The notes beneath the pieces were generated by a model. That model saw only the letters and a program-made list of their open reading frames with translations. It was not told the origin of the DNA and did not search any database. The position numbers and the translations under genes were made by a program. Below are positions 49,304-57,969 of a DNA stretch of 64,000 nt, one piece after another. The DNA comes from Streptococcus dysgalactiae subsp. dysgalactiae (lineage in GTDB: Bacteria > Bacillota > Bacilli > Lactobacillales > Streptococcaceae): the NCBI RefSeq assembly GCF_900459225.1, contig NZ_UHFH01000003.1, positions 1,518,501 through 1,582,500 of the forward strand, written 5' to 3'. Position 1 is the first letter of the stretch. The number at the start of each line of letters is the position of its first letter.

Positions 49304-50212
49304 CTATAGTACTTGCTTAATAAGACTCATAATATATTCTAAATTTCTAGTATCTGTGACCTTAATTTCATAGTCACCATTTCCATAATGACCAATTTGT
49401 GAAACATTTCTAGTCACTCCCTTTGCATCATCAATTTGACCCATTTTAGCATTGATGAATAGCTTTAGTTGTTTATGTTGAACTTCGATATCAATAATAT
49501 TATGATTATCCTTTTTAAAGGCGATATAAAATTTTTTAGGTACAATTTCACAATCTACTATTAACTGTAAAATAGCTTGTTTATAAGAATCATACAATTC
49601 TTGAATTACTTCAGATCTATTAGCCAACAGATCGTCTTCTGAATAAGTTTTCACCTCTTTAGTAACAAGCGAAAGATCTGAAGAATTTCCCTTAACAGAT
49701 GTTTTTATACTAGGTGCATTGACTGATTTTTTAATCCCATTGATAACGACAATATTAGTTTCAAAGCGCTTAACTTCCCATAGTTCAATTGGAAGATCTT
49801 TAAAATCAATAGCTTGTTTTTGGAAAGAAGTAAATTGAGGTGAAACAAAGACAATCTTACTTTGTGACCAATCAATTGACTTTTTAGGTAAAATTTTCCC
49901 TGTTTTTTCTTGATACTCTAAAACAAAGTCAGCTTTGTACCTTAATAGTGTGTTAAGGTAGGAAACTCCTTGATCTAAAACACTATAATTTGTTGAGCGT
50001 TTATATTCAATAATAACAAAGGCTTGATTTTCTAAATCAAAGGCCAAAGTATCTATCCGCTGATTTTGAATAACAAACTCAGATGAAATAAACTCTAGAG
50101 CTGTTATCTTTTCCAAATTTTCCTCAAATAATAACTGAAGTTCGCGTTCTAGCTTAAAAGGTAACTCCTCTAAATGTTCTAATTGCTGTGCTTTTATCTG
50201 AAAAACAGTCAT
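49304..50212 (-). CDS. Putative PD-(D/E)XK nuclease with C-terminal DUF5655-like domain
   Basis: 302 aa. The N-terminal half contains RIDTLAFDLENQAFVIIEYKR (near 53-73), which fits a PD-(D/E)XK core: D, then ExK, 16 residues apart. The C-terminal 110 residues resemble DUF5655 (FYIAFKKDNHNIIDIEV ... GHYGNGDYEIKV, elided). It may act on nucleic acid, possibly in defence or repair. It is placed between an NTPase gene and valS. The catalytic assignment is by eye. Confidence 0.6.
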   Translation of the reverse strand: MTVFQIKAQQLEHLEELPFKLERELQLLFEENLEKITALEFISSEFVIQNQRIDTLAFDLENQAFVIIEYKRSTNYSVLDQGVSYLNTLLRYKADFVLEYQEKTGKILPKKSIDWSQSKIVFVSPQFTSFQKQAIDFKDLPIELWEVKRFETNIVVINGIKKSVNAPSIKTSVKGNSSDLSLVTKEVKTYSEDDLLANRSEVIQELYDSYKQAILQLIVDCEIVPKKFYIAFKKDNHNIIDIEVQHKQLKLFINAKMGQIDDAKGVTRNVSQIGHYGNGDYEIKVTDTRNLEYIMSLIKQVL

Positions 50213-50213
50213 C

Positions 50214-50777
50214 TTAGTTCTCCTTGATATGAGTCATTTTTTGGATAATAAGCTGCGCTGTTTCAGCAGCGATGAGATGAGTATTATTGATTTTCTGGTA
50301 ATGAGTGAGCGTTTTGGGTGGTTCTGAAGGATTGAAAACAGCATATGCCATCGTTGACTGAATATCTTGCTCTGACCACTTAATGTTTCGTTTAAGTGGT
50401 TTATGTTTGAGACGATTTTCTGTGCGATTGCGCTTGAGGCGTTCATTGACATCTGTTTCCAATTCGACAAAGAGAACCTCTTGGTCATAAGACTGAAAAA
50501 CCGCTTGAATCTTTTCAAGAAATGCCACATCATTTGGATCATTGAAATCAATCACGATGGTGAAAATCATTTCTTGGCCTGTTTTAGCAAAGGTTTCAAA
50601 AAAAGCGAAACGAATATGCTCAATCAAGGCTATGCTCTCTTGAGACCAAGGCATAAAGCGCAACACAAAATCAATGGAATCGTGATTATGAAACAAGGTC
50701 ATACCTGTCTGCTTGGCAACTTCTTGCCCAATGGTCATCTTGCCCGACGCTTGAGCCCCAATGATAATAAGGCTCAT
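50214..50777 (-). CDS. P-loop kinase-like NTPase
   Basis: 187 aa. The Walker A GAQASGKMT (7-15) lies at the N-terminus, followed by HNHDSIDFV and a lid-like basic region (RLKRNRTENRLKHKPL). It looks like a small AAA/shikimate-kinase-type ATPase. The substrate is unknown. It overlaps the acetyltransferase upstream by 4 bases. Confidence 0.75.
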   Translation of the reverse strand: MSLIIIGAQASGKMTIGQEVAKQTGMTLFHNHDSIDFVLRFMPWSQESIALIEHIRFAFFETFAKTGQEMIFTIVIDFNDPNDVAFLEKIQAVFQSYDQEVLFVELETDVNERLKRNRTENRLKHKPLKRNIKWSEQDIQSTMAYAVFNPSEPPKTLTHYQKINNTHLIAAETAQLIIQKMTHIKEN

Positions 50778-51364
50778 TTACTTTTCCATACCTCCCATTC
50801 ACTTCTTAGTAAGCCAAAACGCATGTCGCCACAGCGGCGACCTTGAACGTCCTTACGGTCACGAAGAGTAGCTTCTAGGGTAAATCCTAATTTCCGAGCA
50901 ACAGCCTGACTTTTTTGATTGTAATCATAACAGCCTAGTTCAATTTTATGTAAGTCAAGCAAGGTAAAACCAATTTCAACAAGAGCGGCAGCTGCTTCTG
51001 GAACAATCCCTCGTCCCCAATAATCTGGATGGAGCAGGTAGCCAATCTCAAAGACATCATCCGCCCGTCGATGATTAAAGTCAATTGAACCAATCACTTT
51101 GTCATCGCCTTTTAGGGTAATGCCATATCCTGAAGGCAGTCCCTCTTTTTCAAGATTGGCAGGATAAATGTCTTGAAGGTAAGTGATTTCATCTGCTAAG
51201 CTTTTAACAGGCGGAAAACCAGCAGGATAACTGACTTCAGCCAGTTTAGCAAAGGCAAATATGGCCTCGGCATCCTCCAATTTTCGTTGACGTAATACTA
51301 GCCGTTCTGTTTCCACTTTGGGCAAAGCTTTGCCATTGTATGCTTCTAGCATCTTAACGATCAT
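50774..51364 (-). CDS. GNAT acetyltransferase (RimJ/RimL type)
   Basis: 196 aa. ETERLVLRQRKLEDAEAIF opens the GNAT fold, and GYLLHPDYWGRGIVPEAAAAL carries the acetyl-CoA loop (near 112-132). It resembles ribosomal-protein or amino-group N-acetyltransferases; the substrate is unknown. It lies within the T-box to valS transcript. Confidence 0.85.
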   Translation of the reverse strand: MIVKMLEAYNGKALPKVETERLVLRQRKLEDAEAIFAFAKLAEVSYPAGFPPVKSLADEITYLQDIYPANLEKEGLPSGYGITLKGDDKVIGSIDFNHRRADDVFEIGYLLHPDYWGRGIVPEAAAALVEIGFTLLDLHKIELGCYDYNQKSQAVARKLGFTLEATLRDRKDVQGRRCGDMRFGLLRSEWEVWKSK

Positions 51365-51377
51365 CCATCACCTTCTT

Positions 51378-51761
51378 TCAATTCCCAACCACCTCTATTT
51401 TGATTCCATCCGGGTCTTCAAAATAGAGAGCGTAGTGATTCTCTCCTCCTGCGTAGGGATAGCGGTCTTCATAGAGGAGATTGACACTTCTAGTAATCAA
51501 GTCTTTTCTCAGTTGGTCAACTTGTTTACGACTGCCACCATAAAAAGCTAGGTGATTGAGGCCTATTCGGCAACGATGGTAGCCTACTTCAAGGAACTCA
51601 GCTGGTATTTGGACAAAAACGATGTAGTGTTCTGACTTTTTGAAAGAGAATCCATCCTCCCATTCTTGATAGGGATAATAGCCTAGTTTAATCAAAAGTG
51701 GTTCATAAAATTCACGTGACTTTGCTAAGTTAGATACATAAACCTCAACATGATGTAACAT
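51378..51761 (-). CDS. VOC/glyoxalase-fold protein
   Basis: 127 aa. It begins MLHHVEVYVSNLAKSREFYEPLL and ends YALYFEDPDGIKIEVVG, placing metal-binding-type His near 4 and Glu near 124 as in the vicinal-oxygen-chelate fold. The substrate is unknown. It is the first gene downstream of the T-box. Confidence 0.82.
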   Translation of the reverse strand: MLHHVEVYVSNLAKSREFYEPLLIKLGYYPYQEWEDGFSFKKSEHYIVFVQIPAEFLEVGYHRCRIGLNHLAFYGGSRKQVDQLRKDLITRSVNLLYEDRYPYAGGENHYALYFEDPDGIKIEVVGN

Positions 51762-51870
51762 GATTTTCTCCTTTTAAAACTGCCTGTCTCAACAAAAATT
51801 TCTAGTGGACTTTTCCTATTCCATAGATTAGTTTTGACAAAAATTCGATAATAATTTTTCCAAAACGTCA

Positions 51871-52069
51871 AAATCCCTATCCAGTTTACACTAGACAGGG
51901 ACGAATTTCGTGTTACGATTTCCGCGGTACCACCACTGTTTCAGACCACAAAATAGATCTGCTACTTTTCATATCTGATTTCTGATCGTCAGCTACCAGC
52001 CTTGACATCTGTACGGATTTCTCAACACCACCGCTCTCTGTAACAGACCAACTCAATGCACCTCTGATT
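51871..52069 (-). promoter_or_regulatory. T-box riboswitch (probable valine) with terminator
   Basis: The minus strand carries the T-box core GGTGGTACCGCGGAAATCG (51916-51934). Before it is a stem-III-like CAGATC/GGTCTG helix; after it, a terminator (TCCCTGTCTAG / CTGGATAGGGATTTT, 51871-51901). Upstream is an AGAGAGCGGTGG stem-I-like region. The internal loop I draw by hand exposes GTC at 52004-52006, a valine codon, which fits valS downstream. Four small genes intervene before valS. Uncharged tRNA binding would stabilise the antiterminator. Confidence 0.8.
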
Positions 52070-52075
52070 GCTAAT

Positions 52076-52103
52076 ATTCTAACAAATTTATAGGCATTAA
52101 GCA
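52076..52103 (-). promoter_or_regulatory. Promoter of the T-box transcript
   Basis: -35 TTGCTT (52098-52103) and -10 TAGAAT (52076-52081) are 16 bp apart on the minus strand, immediately upstream of the T-box leader. Confidence 0.6.
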
Positions 52104-52115
52104 ACGAGAAGATGA

Positions 52116-52511
52116 CTATTTTTTTAAGCTTGCGCCATTTTCGACCAATTTTTTAACCGTTGCTGGACCAATACCTTTAAGAGCAAGAAGGTCTTTTTCC
52201 GTCCACTCCTTAAAAGCTTGCGCTGAATGAATGCCTTCTGCATATAAGGTTTCCACAAGATCTGAGCGAATCCCTTCCACGACTGCTAAGGCGGAAAACT
52301 CATCTAGAGAGAGGCTTTCATGAGGAGTGATTAGGTTGCTAATGGTTTGGCTTCCTTTTTCCACAAGGTCCTTGCTGGCTGTCATCGTCTTGTCCACAGC
52401 TGTTCCCACACTTTCAACTGCTTTATCAAAAACTTGACCTGCTTTTTTTAACAAGCCATTGCGCTTCATTTCTAACTTCAGTGCTTTTTTACGATTTTTT
52501 TGTTTTGCCAC
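52116..52511 (-). CDS. Helix-hairpin-helix protein with basic N-terminus
   Basis: 131 aa. The first 25 residues are strongly basic (AKQKNRKKALKLEMKRNG), and the middle (about 25-65) is an amphipathic helical stretch. The C-terminal half carries a helix-hairpin-helix DNA-binding motif (LLALKGIGPATVKKLVENG, about 109-127). No catalytic residues are visible. It is downstream of the DUF1912 gene by 20 bp and ends just before the T-box promoter. Confidence 0.7.
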   Translation of the reverse strand: MAKQKNRKKALKLEMKRNGLLKKAGQVFDKAVESVGTAVDKTMTASKDLVEKGSQTISNLITPHESLSLDEFSALAVVEGIRSDLVETLYAEGIHSAQAFKEWTEKDLLALKGIGPATVKKLVENGASLKK

Positions 52512-52531
52512 TGTTTTGTGTCTCCTTGTCC

Positions 52532-52786
52532 TTAATAATGCCTTGCTCCAAATAAATCATCCGGAATATCATGAAAGGCTTTGCCATTTTTATAATTGTC
52601 AAATTTACCTAGTAAAAATTTGTAGGCATCTAATTTGCTTTCGTAGCGAATAAAGGCGTCTTTAGCTCTCTCATCGCCATCTTCTTGAGCTACCTGTTGA
52701 CTGGTGGTCATGGCTAGCTGATTGACTTGAATCTGAGTTTTAACCCAGTCTTCAAAATCTCTTAAAAATTCTGCTTCATAAGACAT
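52532..52786 (-). CDS. DUF1912-family protein
   Basis: 84 aa, acidic, predicted helical (SYEAEFLRDFEDWVKTQIQV; DGDERAKDAFIRYESKLDAY). It matches my memory of the streptococcal DUF1912 family. Its function is unknown. It is co-directional with the helix-hairpin-helix gene. Confidence 0.7.
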   Translation of the reverse strand: MSYEAEFLRDFEDWVKTQIQVNQLAMTTSQQVAQEDGDERAKDAFIRYESKLDAYKFLLGKFDNYKNGKAFHDIPDDLFGARHY

Positions 52787-53012
52787 GTTGAGTTTCCTCT
52801 TTCTGAAATCATCCTTACTATTATACCATAAGGCATGGCTCTTGTGCTATCTTATTCCAAAAAAGCTCATCAGTAATAGGATATGACTTAGAATGGAATG
52901 GTCATTGAGAAAACACTTTCCTTAATTTTTTTAGGTAATCTTCTAGAAAAAGATAGGAAGCTATGTTATACTATTATTCCATAGGGAACGATGTATTTAG
53001 AAAGGAAAGACA

Positions 53013-53447
53013 ATGCCTAATCATCATATTGGTATTTTAATCAAGATGGCCAGTCTAGCTTTTGACCGTACTGCCAATCAGCTACTAACCGATGCTGACT
53101 TAACACCAAGTCAATTTAAAATTCTTAAATACCTAAGCACTCACCAAAATCAGTTAACCAGGCAGATTGATTTGGAAACCTTCTTTAAAATGTCCAACCC
53201 AACCGTTACTGGGTTATTACAGAATCTAGAGAAAAAAGGGATGATTGAACGACACCCTCATCCTCAAGATAAACGTTGCAATATCATTAGATTGAGTGAG
53301 GCAGCTAGCTTGAAAGCTGATGATTATTTGCAAAAAAGCAAAGTCATTGAAGAGCAGTTTACCCAAGCACTGTCTGAAGCAGATCGGTCTCAGCTCAGAC
53401 AACTGCTACAAACTCTCATTGATCACAACCCTCAACAAAAGCATTGA
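53013..53447 (+). CDS. MarR-family transcriptional regulator
   Basis: 144 aa. The winged helix includes LTPSQFKILKYLSTH and MSNPTVTGLLQNLEKKGMIERHPHPQDKR (about 65-93), the classic MarR recognition helix and wing. An extended -10 (TG then TATACT at 52967-52972) and an AGAAAGGAA site precede it. It sits 13 bp before a MATE pump, which it probably represses until an unknown ligand binds. Confidence 0.9.
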   Translation: MPNHHIGILIKMASLAFDRTANQLLTDADLTPSQFKILKYLSTHQNQLTRQIDLETFFKMSNPTVTGLLQNLEKKGMIERHPHPQDKRCNIIRLSEAASLKADDYLQKSKVIEEQFTQALSEADRSQLRQLLQTLIDHNPQQKH

Positions 53448-53460
53448 TAGAAAGGACACC

Positions 53461-54828
53461 ATGCAAACCAATAAATTACAAACAGCTCCTATTCCAAAAT
53501 TACTAGCCACTATGGCTATGCCAGCGATTATCGCCAACCTCGTTAACTCCCTCTATAATATTGTAGACCAGATTTTCATTGGACACGGAGTTGGGTATTT
53601 AGGAAATGCAGCAACTAGCGTCGCCTTCCCCCTTACGATTATCTGTTTAGCCTTCGGCTTAACCCTTGGTTTAGGAGGGGCCTCTAATTTTAATTTGTCT
53701 TTAGGCCGTGGGCAAAAAGAACGAGCAGCTCATGTTATCGGAAATGCTATTTTCCTATCATTGGCCCTCGGAATACTCATTGGTGCAGTGATTATCCTAT
53801 TTTTAAAGCCTCTACTTATTTTATTTGGGGCTACTGATGCAACCTTGGCTTATGCCATTGATTACACTGGTATCACAGCATTCGGGATTCCTTTTTTAAT
53901 GTTTACCATGAGCCTCAATCCCTTGGTCAGAGCGGATGGCAGCCCAATTTATTCGATGATGGCCATTGTGGTTGGGGCCATCTTAAATACGATTTTAGAC
54001 CCTATCTTTATTTTTGGCTTTCAATGGGGAATTAAGGGGGCAGCATTTGCAACCTTAATTAGTCAAATTCTTTCTGCCCTCTTTTTAGGCCTTTACTTTA
54101 GACGATTCAAATCCATTCACCTCAAAAGTAGTGACTTTAGGTTGGACCGTGCTGTGATTAAAAGCATTGTCAGCGTTGGCTCTTCATCTTTTATATTTCA
54201 ATCGTCCACCATGTTGATTCAAATTGTCACTAACAATATGTTGCGTAAATATGGTGCCGAATCCATTTATGGTAGTGATATTGCCATTGCTGTCGCTGGG
54301 ATTGTTATGAAAATTAATTCGCTTTTTATTGCGGTTATTATCGGACTGGTTCAAGGCGCTCAGCCAATCGTTGGGTTTAACTATGGGGCACGTCAGTTAG
54401 AGCGCGTTAAGGAGACCACTGCTCTGATGCTAAAAACAGCTATTGTCATTTCTCTGGTTGCCTTTTTAGCCTTTGAACTCTTCCCTAAACCTTTCTTGAC
54501 CTTATTTGGTCATGGCTCTGCCCTTTATTTCCAGTTTGGTATCAAATATGTCCGCGTTTTCCTCTTTTTTGTCATTCTGAATGGGGTTCAAATCGCATCC
54601 ACAACCTTTTTCCAAGCTATTGGTAAAGCCAGCATTGGCGCCTTCTTGTCTCTAACCAAACAAGTTATCTTTCTCTTACCTCTCTTATTTATCCTACCAC
54701 ATTTCTTTGGCGTAGAGGGCGTGATGTTTGCTGGGCCGATTTCGGATGCTATTGCTTTTATCACTGCTTTAACTTTCCTCAAACGGGAATTTAAACGCAT
54801 GCCCCACGATTTACGGGTAACGCGTTAA
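53461..54828 (+). CDS. MATE-family multidrug efflux transporter
   Basis: 455 aa with about 12 membrane segments, starting at ATG 53461 (MQTNKLQTAPIPKLL) with AAAGGA upstream. The frame is open upstream, but that part overlaps marR. The two MATE halves are recognisable (YNIVDQIFIGHGVGYLGNAA; GLVQGAQPIVGFNYGAR). It probably exchanges cations for drugs and forms an operon with marR. Confidence 0.9.
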   Translation: MQTNKLQTAPIPKLLATMAMPAIIANLVNSLYNIVDQIFIGHGVGYLGNAATSVAFPLTIICLAFGLTLGLGGASNFNLSLGRGQKERAAHVIGNAIFLSLALGILIGAVIILFLKPLLILFGATDATLAYAIDYTGITAFGIPFLMFTMSLNPLVRADGSPIYSMMAIVVGAILNTILDPIFIFGFQWGIKGAAFATLISQILSALFLGLYFRRFKSIHLKSSDFRLDRAVIKSIVSVGSSSFIFQSSTMLIQIVTNNMLRKYGAESIYGSDIAIAVAGIVMKINSLFIAVIIGLVQGAQPIVGFNYGARQLERVKETTALMLKTAIVISLVAFLAFELFPKPFLTLFGHGSALYFQFGIKYVRVFLFFVILNGVQIASTTFFQAIGKASIGAFLSLTKQVIFLLPLLFILPHFFGVEGVMFAGPISDAIAFITALTFLKREFKRMPHDLRVTR

Positions 54829-54873
54829 AGAACTTTAAGCTACCTAAAAGGCGGCTTTTAAAATCGATTTTTT

Positions 54874-55353
<480 letters not shown>

Positions 55354-55377
55354 AATCGATTTTTTTGAAAGAAAGAC

Positions 55378-55406
55378 TTGCGCCAACTCATAAGTTATAG
55401 TATTAT
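55378..55406 (+). promoter_or_regulatory. Promoter of tRNA-Thr
   Basis: -35 TTGCGC (55378-55383) and -10 TATTAT (55401-55406) are 17 bp apart, 10 bp before the tRNA. Confidence 0.65.
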
Positions 55407-55415
55407 AAAAAGGTA

Positions 55416-55486
55416 GCCGCTATAGTTAAATGGTATAATAAAGCAATGGTAATGCTTCGTTCCGAGTTCGATTCTCGGTGGTGGCA
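55416..55486 (+). tRNA. tRNA-Thr (anticodon GGU)
   Basis: 71 nt folding into a full cloverleaf: acceptor GCCGCTA/TGGTGGC with G-T pairs, D stem GTTA/TAAT, anticodon stem AAGCA/TGCTT with loop ATGGTAA (anticodon GGT), a 4-nt variable loop and T arm CCGAG-TTCGATT-CTCGG. The discriminator is A; CCA is not encoded. The ICE integrase ends 76 bp downstream, so the 3' end of the tRNA is the likely attachment site, and the gene remains whole. Confidence 0.92.
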
Positions 55487-55500
55487 GAAAATATATGAGT

Positions 55501-55535
55501 GAAACCTTATTATAATAGGGTTTCTTTTATTTTTG
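55501..55535. terminator. Terminator between tRNA-Thr and the integrase
   Basis: GAAACCTTAT / ATAGGGTTTC stem followed by TTTTATTTTT on the plus strand. It can end the tRNA transcript and possibly also integrase mRNA. Confidence 0.7.
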
Positions 55536-55561
55536 TTCTTAATTTGTTCTTGATAGTCATT

Positions 55562-56698
55562 TTAAAAACTACCTTTATTATTAAGAATTTTTAAAAGCTG
55601 ATCATTTTCCTTTTCTTCCACTTCCAGAAGCAAATGACCATATGTTTCTATTAATTGTTTAATATCTTTATGCCCCATTAATTTTGCAACCGCCCAAATA
55701 TCTACTCCGTTAGCCAACAAATAACTTCCATAAGTATGTCTAGCACCTGTTGATGACATCTTAGATTCTATTTCTAATTTTTCCAATGAGCTTGCCAAGA
55801 ATTTGTTAACAGCATTATTTGATAACATACCAAACCTATAGTCATAAAAAATCAATTGATCTGTATTTTTTATATGCAAACCTTTCAGCATTCTTTCTTG
55901 TTGAAATTTTAGTTCAAGCAATAACTCTTTTAAATCATGACTTACTGGAACTCTCCTTATTGAAGTCCTTGTTTTAGGCTTTGTAAAGTCCTTTTTTATT
56001 GAAGAATATCTTCGATATGTATAAATACTATTTCTTTCAAAATCAATATCATCCCAAGTTATTGCCATTGCTTCACCAAACCTAAAACCAGTTTGTAACA
56101 TCGTGAAAAGAAAAAAAGGGATTATTGAGTCTGAATAATTAGCTATTCTTTTTAAATATGCTAATAATTTTTGATAATCTTCAATACTTTTTAAATACTT
56201 ATCTTCTGGCGACTTCTTATATGGTTTTCCAAAAATTTTAACTCCTTCTGTAAAATCTTCAATTAAAACCCCGTCCCTTTTAAAAAAAATTATAACCTTT
56301 CTAATATCTGAATTCAAACAAGTCATTAAATTCAAAGTTACATTTTTACCATAAAACTTAATAAATTCTTGATACTTACTATGTTTAATTCTATTAGCAG
56401 GGATATCAGATAAATATTTTTCAATTATCTTTCCTCGGGCTTGATATTTTTGCTTAGTAAGAATATCTAATTCACTTGGCTCAACAACAAGATCATACCA
56501 TATTTGCCACATCTCAAATAATGTAGCATTGGAATTTATAACATCTGAATAATATTTTTTTTGCTCAATTTTTAAAGCTTCATATGATGCTTCTTTTTTT
56601 GTTCTAAAGCCTGAACCAGATGCTATTAATTTTCCATCTTTACCATAAACACGATAATCCCATAATTTCTTTTTACCTCTTTGTCTATATGTTGCCAT
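55562..56698 (-). CDS. int: ICE tyrosine recombinase (integrase)
   Basis: 378 aa. An N-terminal AP2-like arm-binding domain (about 1-60: YRQRGKKKLWDYRVYGKDGK) is followed by a SAM-like core-binding domain (about 65-160). The catalytic domain has TGFRFGEAMAITWDDI (Arg near 212), GARHTYGSYLL (H-x-x-H/R region near 324), LMGHKDIKQLIETYGH (catalytic Tyr near 359). It would integrate the ICE at the adjacent tRNA-Thr 3' end. Confidence 0.92.
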   Translation of the reverse strand: MATYRQRGKKKLWDYRVYGKDGKLIASGSGFRTKKEASYEALKIEQKKYYSDVINSNATLFEMWQIWYDLVVEPSELDILTKQKYQARGKIIEKYLSDIPANRIKHSKYQEFIKFYGKNVTLNLMTCLNSDIRKVIIFFKRDGVLIEDFTEGVKIFGKPYKKSPEDKYLKSIEDYQKLLAYLKRIANYSDSIIPFFLFTMLQTGFRFGEAMAITWDDIDFERNSIYTYRRYSSIKKDFTKPKTRTSIRRVPVSHDLKELLLELKFQQERMLKGLHIKNTDQLIFYDYRFGMLSNNAVNKFLASSLEKLEIESKMSSTGARHTYGSYLLANGVDIWAVAKLMGHKDIKQLIETYGHLLLEVEEKENDQLLKILNNKGSF

Positions 56699-56747
56699 TT
56701 TTCTCCTTTCCTAGACATCAAGGAATTTATCCTCAATATTATATCAT

Positions 56748-57074
56748 TTAGTTATTTAATAAAATAGAACCAAAATTTTCTTCAAAGTATTTTCTAGCTC
56801 TAGTTGCTAATATTTTATAACGGCTACCTTTCCCCCTAGGATAAACAATAAAACCATTTGGATTAATTGATAAATCAACTTCCTTTTTAATATCTGGGTT
56901 TAATAAGATATCATTAATTAACTTTGACCTACCAATGCCCAACAATTCTTGCAAATTATCAATATCCCACCATTTTCCTTGTTCATTATCACTTAACAAA
57001 TCTAAATATTCCTCTTTTGATATGATAACGACATCATCTGGTACAGGAACACTCACATTAAAAACTTGTTGCAT
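56748..57074 (-). CDS. DUF771-family protein, candidate excisionase
   Basis: About 108 aa from the second ATG at 57072-57074, which has ideal spacing to AAGGAGG; the first ATG at 57080 touches that site. It contains KWWDIDNLQELLGIGRSKLINDIL, a winged/helix-turn-helix-like stretch, and a basic segment GFIVYPRGKGSRYKI. DUF771 proteins commonly accompany phage and ICE integrases. A role as recombination-directionality factor is inference from position. Confidence 0.6.
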   Translation of the reverse strand: MQQVFNVSVPVPDDVVIISKEEYLDLLSDNEQGKWWDIDNLQELLGIGRSKLINDILLNPDIKKEVDLSINPNGFIVYPRGKGSRYKILATRARKYFEENFGSILLNN

Positions 57075-57266
57075 ACTCATCCTCCTTATAACTTGCTTAA
57101 TCCGAACGTTATTTGTTCCAGGTAATTAGGTTTTCCAATTTAAAACCGAACTATTTTTTAATTACAGTTTTAATTTAAAATCCATATCTCCCGAGCATTA
57201 CTCTTTAATAAAAAAACAAACAAAAAAAGCCATGAAATTAATCACAACTTTATTTCTATCAACTTC

Positions 57267-57887
57267 TTATCCTTCAAGGTCATTTAAAATCCTTCTTAAT
57301 GCACCTTTTATCTCCTCAGCTTCATTATAACCACCATCTTCAAATCTTGCTAACTGACTTTCAAAGCTTCTAATAGACGAACGCAATTTTGATATTTCTT
57401 CATTTTTAGGTTGATTAGATAAATCAACTATTTTTTCTTCTAAAGAATTAACTTTTAAAAATAACTGTTGATTTTGTACTTCTAAATTAGCATTTTGTAC
57501 AATAGTCTCTCTCATAATATCAATAGTCTTTAGTACTTCACTTGCGTTAGAAACATTTTGATATAAATTACGACGAGACGTTCTTTCTTCTAATATTTCA
57601 TCATAAATAAACTTTGTATCATGTTTAATTGATACTGTTTCTTTGGTTGTAATTTCTCTTTCACTTTTAAGATTTGTTAATAAATTACCATTTCCATTGA
57701 TCAGAATTTGGTGTTTATCATTGATTAGCTTTTCTATAGCATCTTTTAAATTATTCTGTTCTTTTGATAATGAATTAAATCTTTCTTTAATCCCCTCATT
57801 GTCCCAATAACTTTTTATCAAAACACATATAAGAGTTACTATTGAACCTATTCCAACCCAATCCATAAAACTTATTTCTCCATTCAT
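57267..57887 (-). CDS. Single-pass membrane protein with long coiled coil
   Basis: 206 aa. One membrane helix near the N-terminus (WVGIGSIVTLICVLIKSYW, about 10-28) is followed by a long Glu/Asn/Lys-rich region with coiled-coil character (about 35-190). No catalytic motif. Its position between the integrase module and the LPxTG gene suggests an ICE accessory protein, possibly entry exclusion or envelope-related; no family recognised. Confidence 0.6.
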   Translation of the reverse strand: MNGEISFMDWVGIGSIVTLICVLIKSYWDNEGIKERFNSLSKEQNNLKDAIEKLINDKHQILINGNGNLLTNLKSEREITTKETVSIKHDTKFIYDEILEERTSRRNLYQNVSNASEVLKTIDIMRETIVQNANLEVQNQQLFLKVNSLEEKIVDLSNQPKNEEISKLRSSIRSFESQLARFEDGGYNEAEEIKGALRRILNDLEG

Positions 57888-57938
57888 AATTTACCTCTAT
57901 TCTATCATGTTTTATTCCAAACTATACGATTTAATGAA

Positions 57939-57968
57939 ATAAAGCCATGAAGTTAATCATGGCTTTAT
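57939..57968 (-). terminator. Terminator after the LPxTG gene
   Basis: AAAGCCATGA / TCATGGCTTT stem followed by ATTTC on the minus strand. A decayed relative with the same AAGCCATGAA-TTAATCA core and a T-run tail lies at 57225-57250, after the coiled-coil gene. The two may be duplicates. Confidence 0.65.
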
Positions 57969-57969
57969 C

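Noticed and set aside
51913..52104. 63-aa frame on the minus strand
   Set aside because: It covers the T-box leader, whose conserved structure explains the sequence.
53320..53460. N-terminal extension of the MATE protein
   Set aside because: It overlaps marR in another frame, and the ATG at 53461 has a proper ribosome site and family-like N-terminus.
57141..57180. AT-rich inverted repeat upstream of the DUF771 gene
   Set aside because: The pairing is nearly all A-T and could be chance; no T run or operator pattern supports it.
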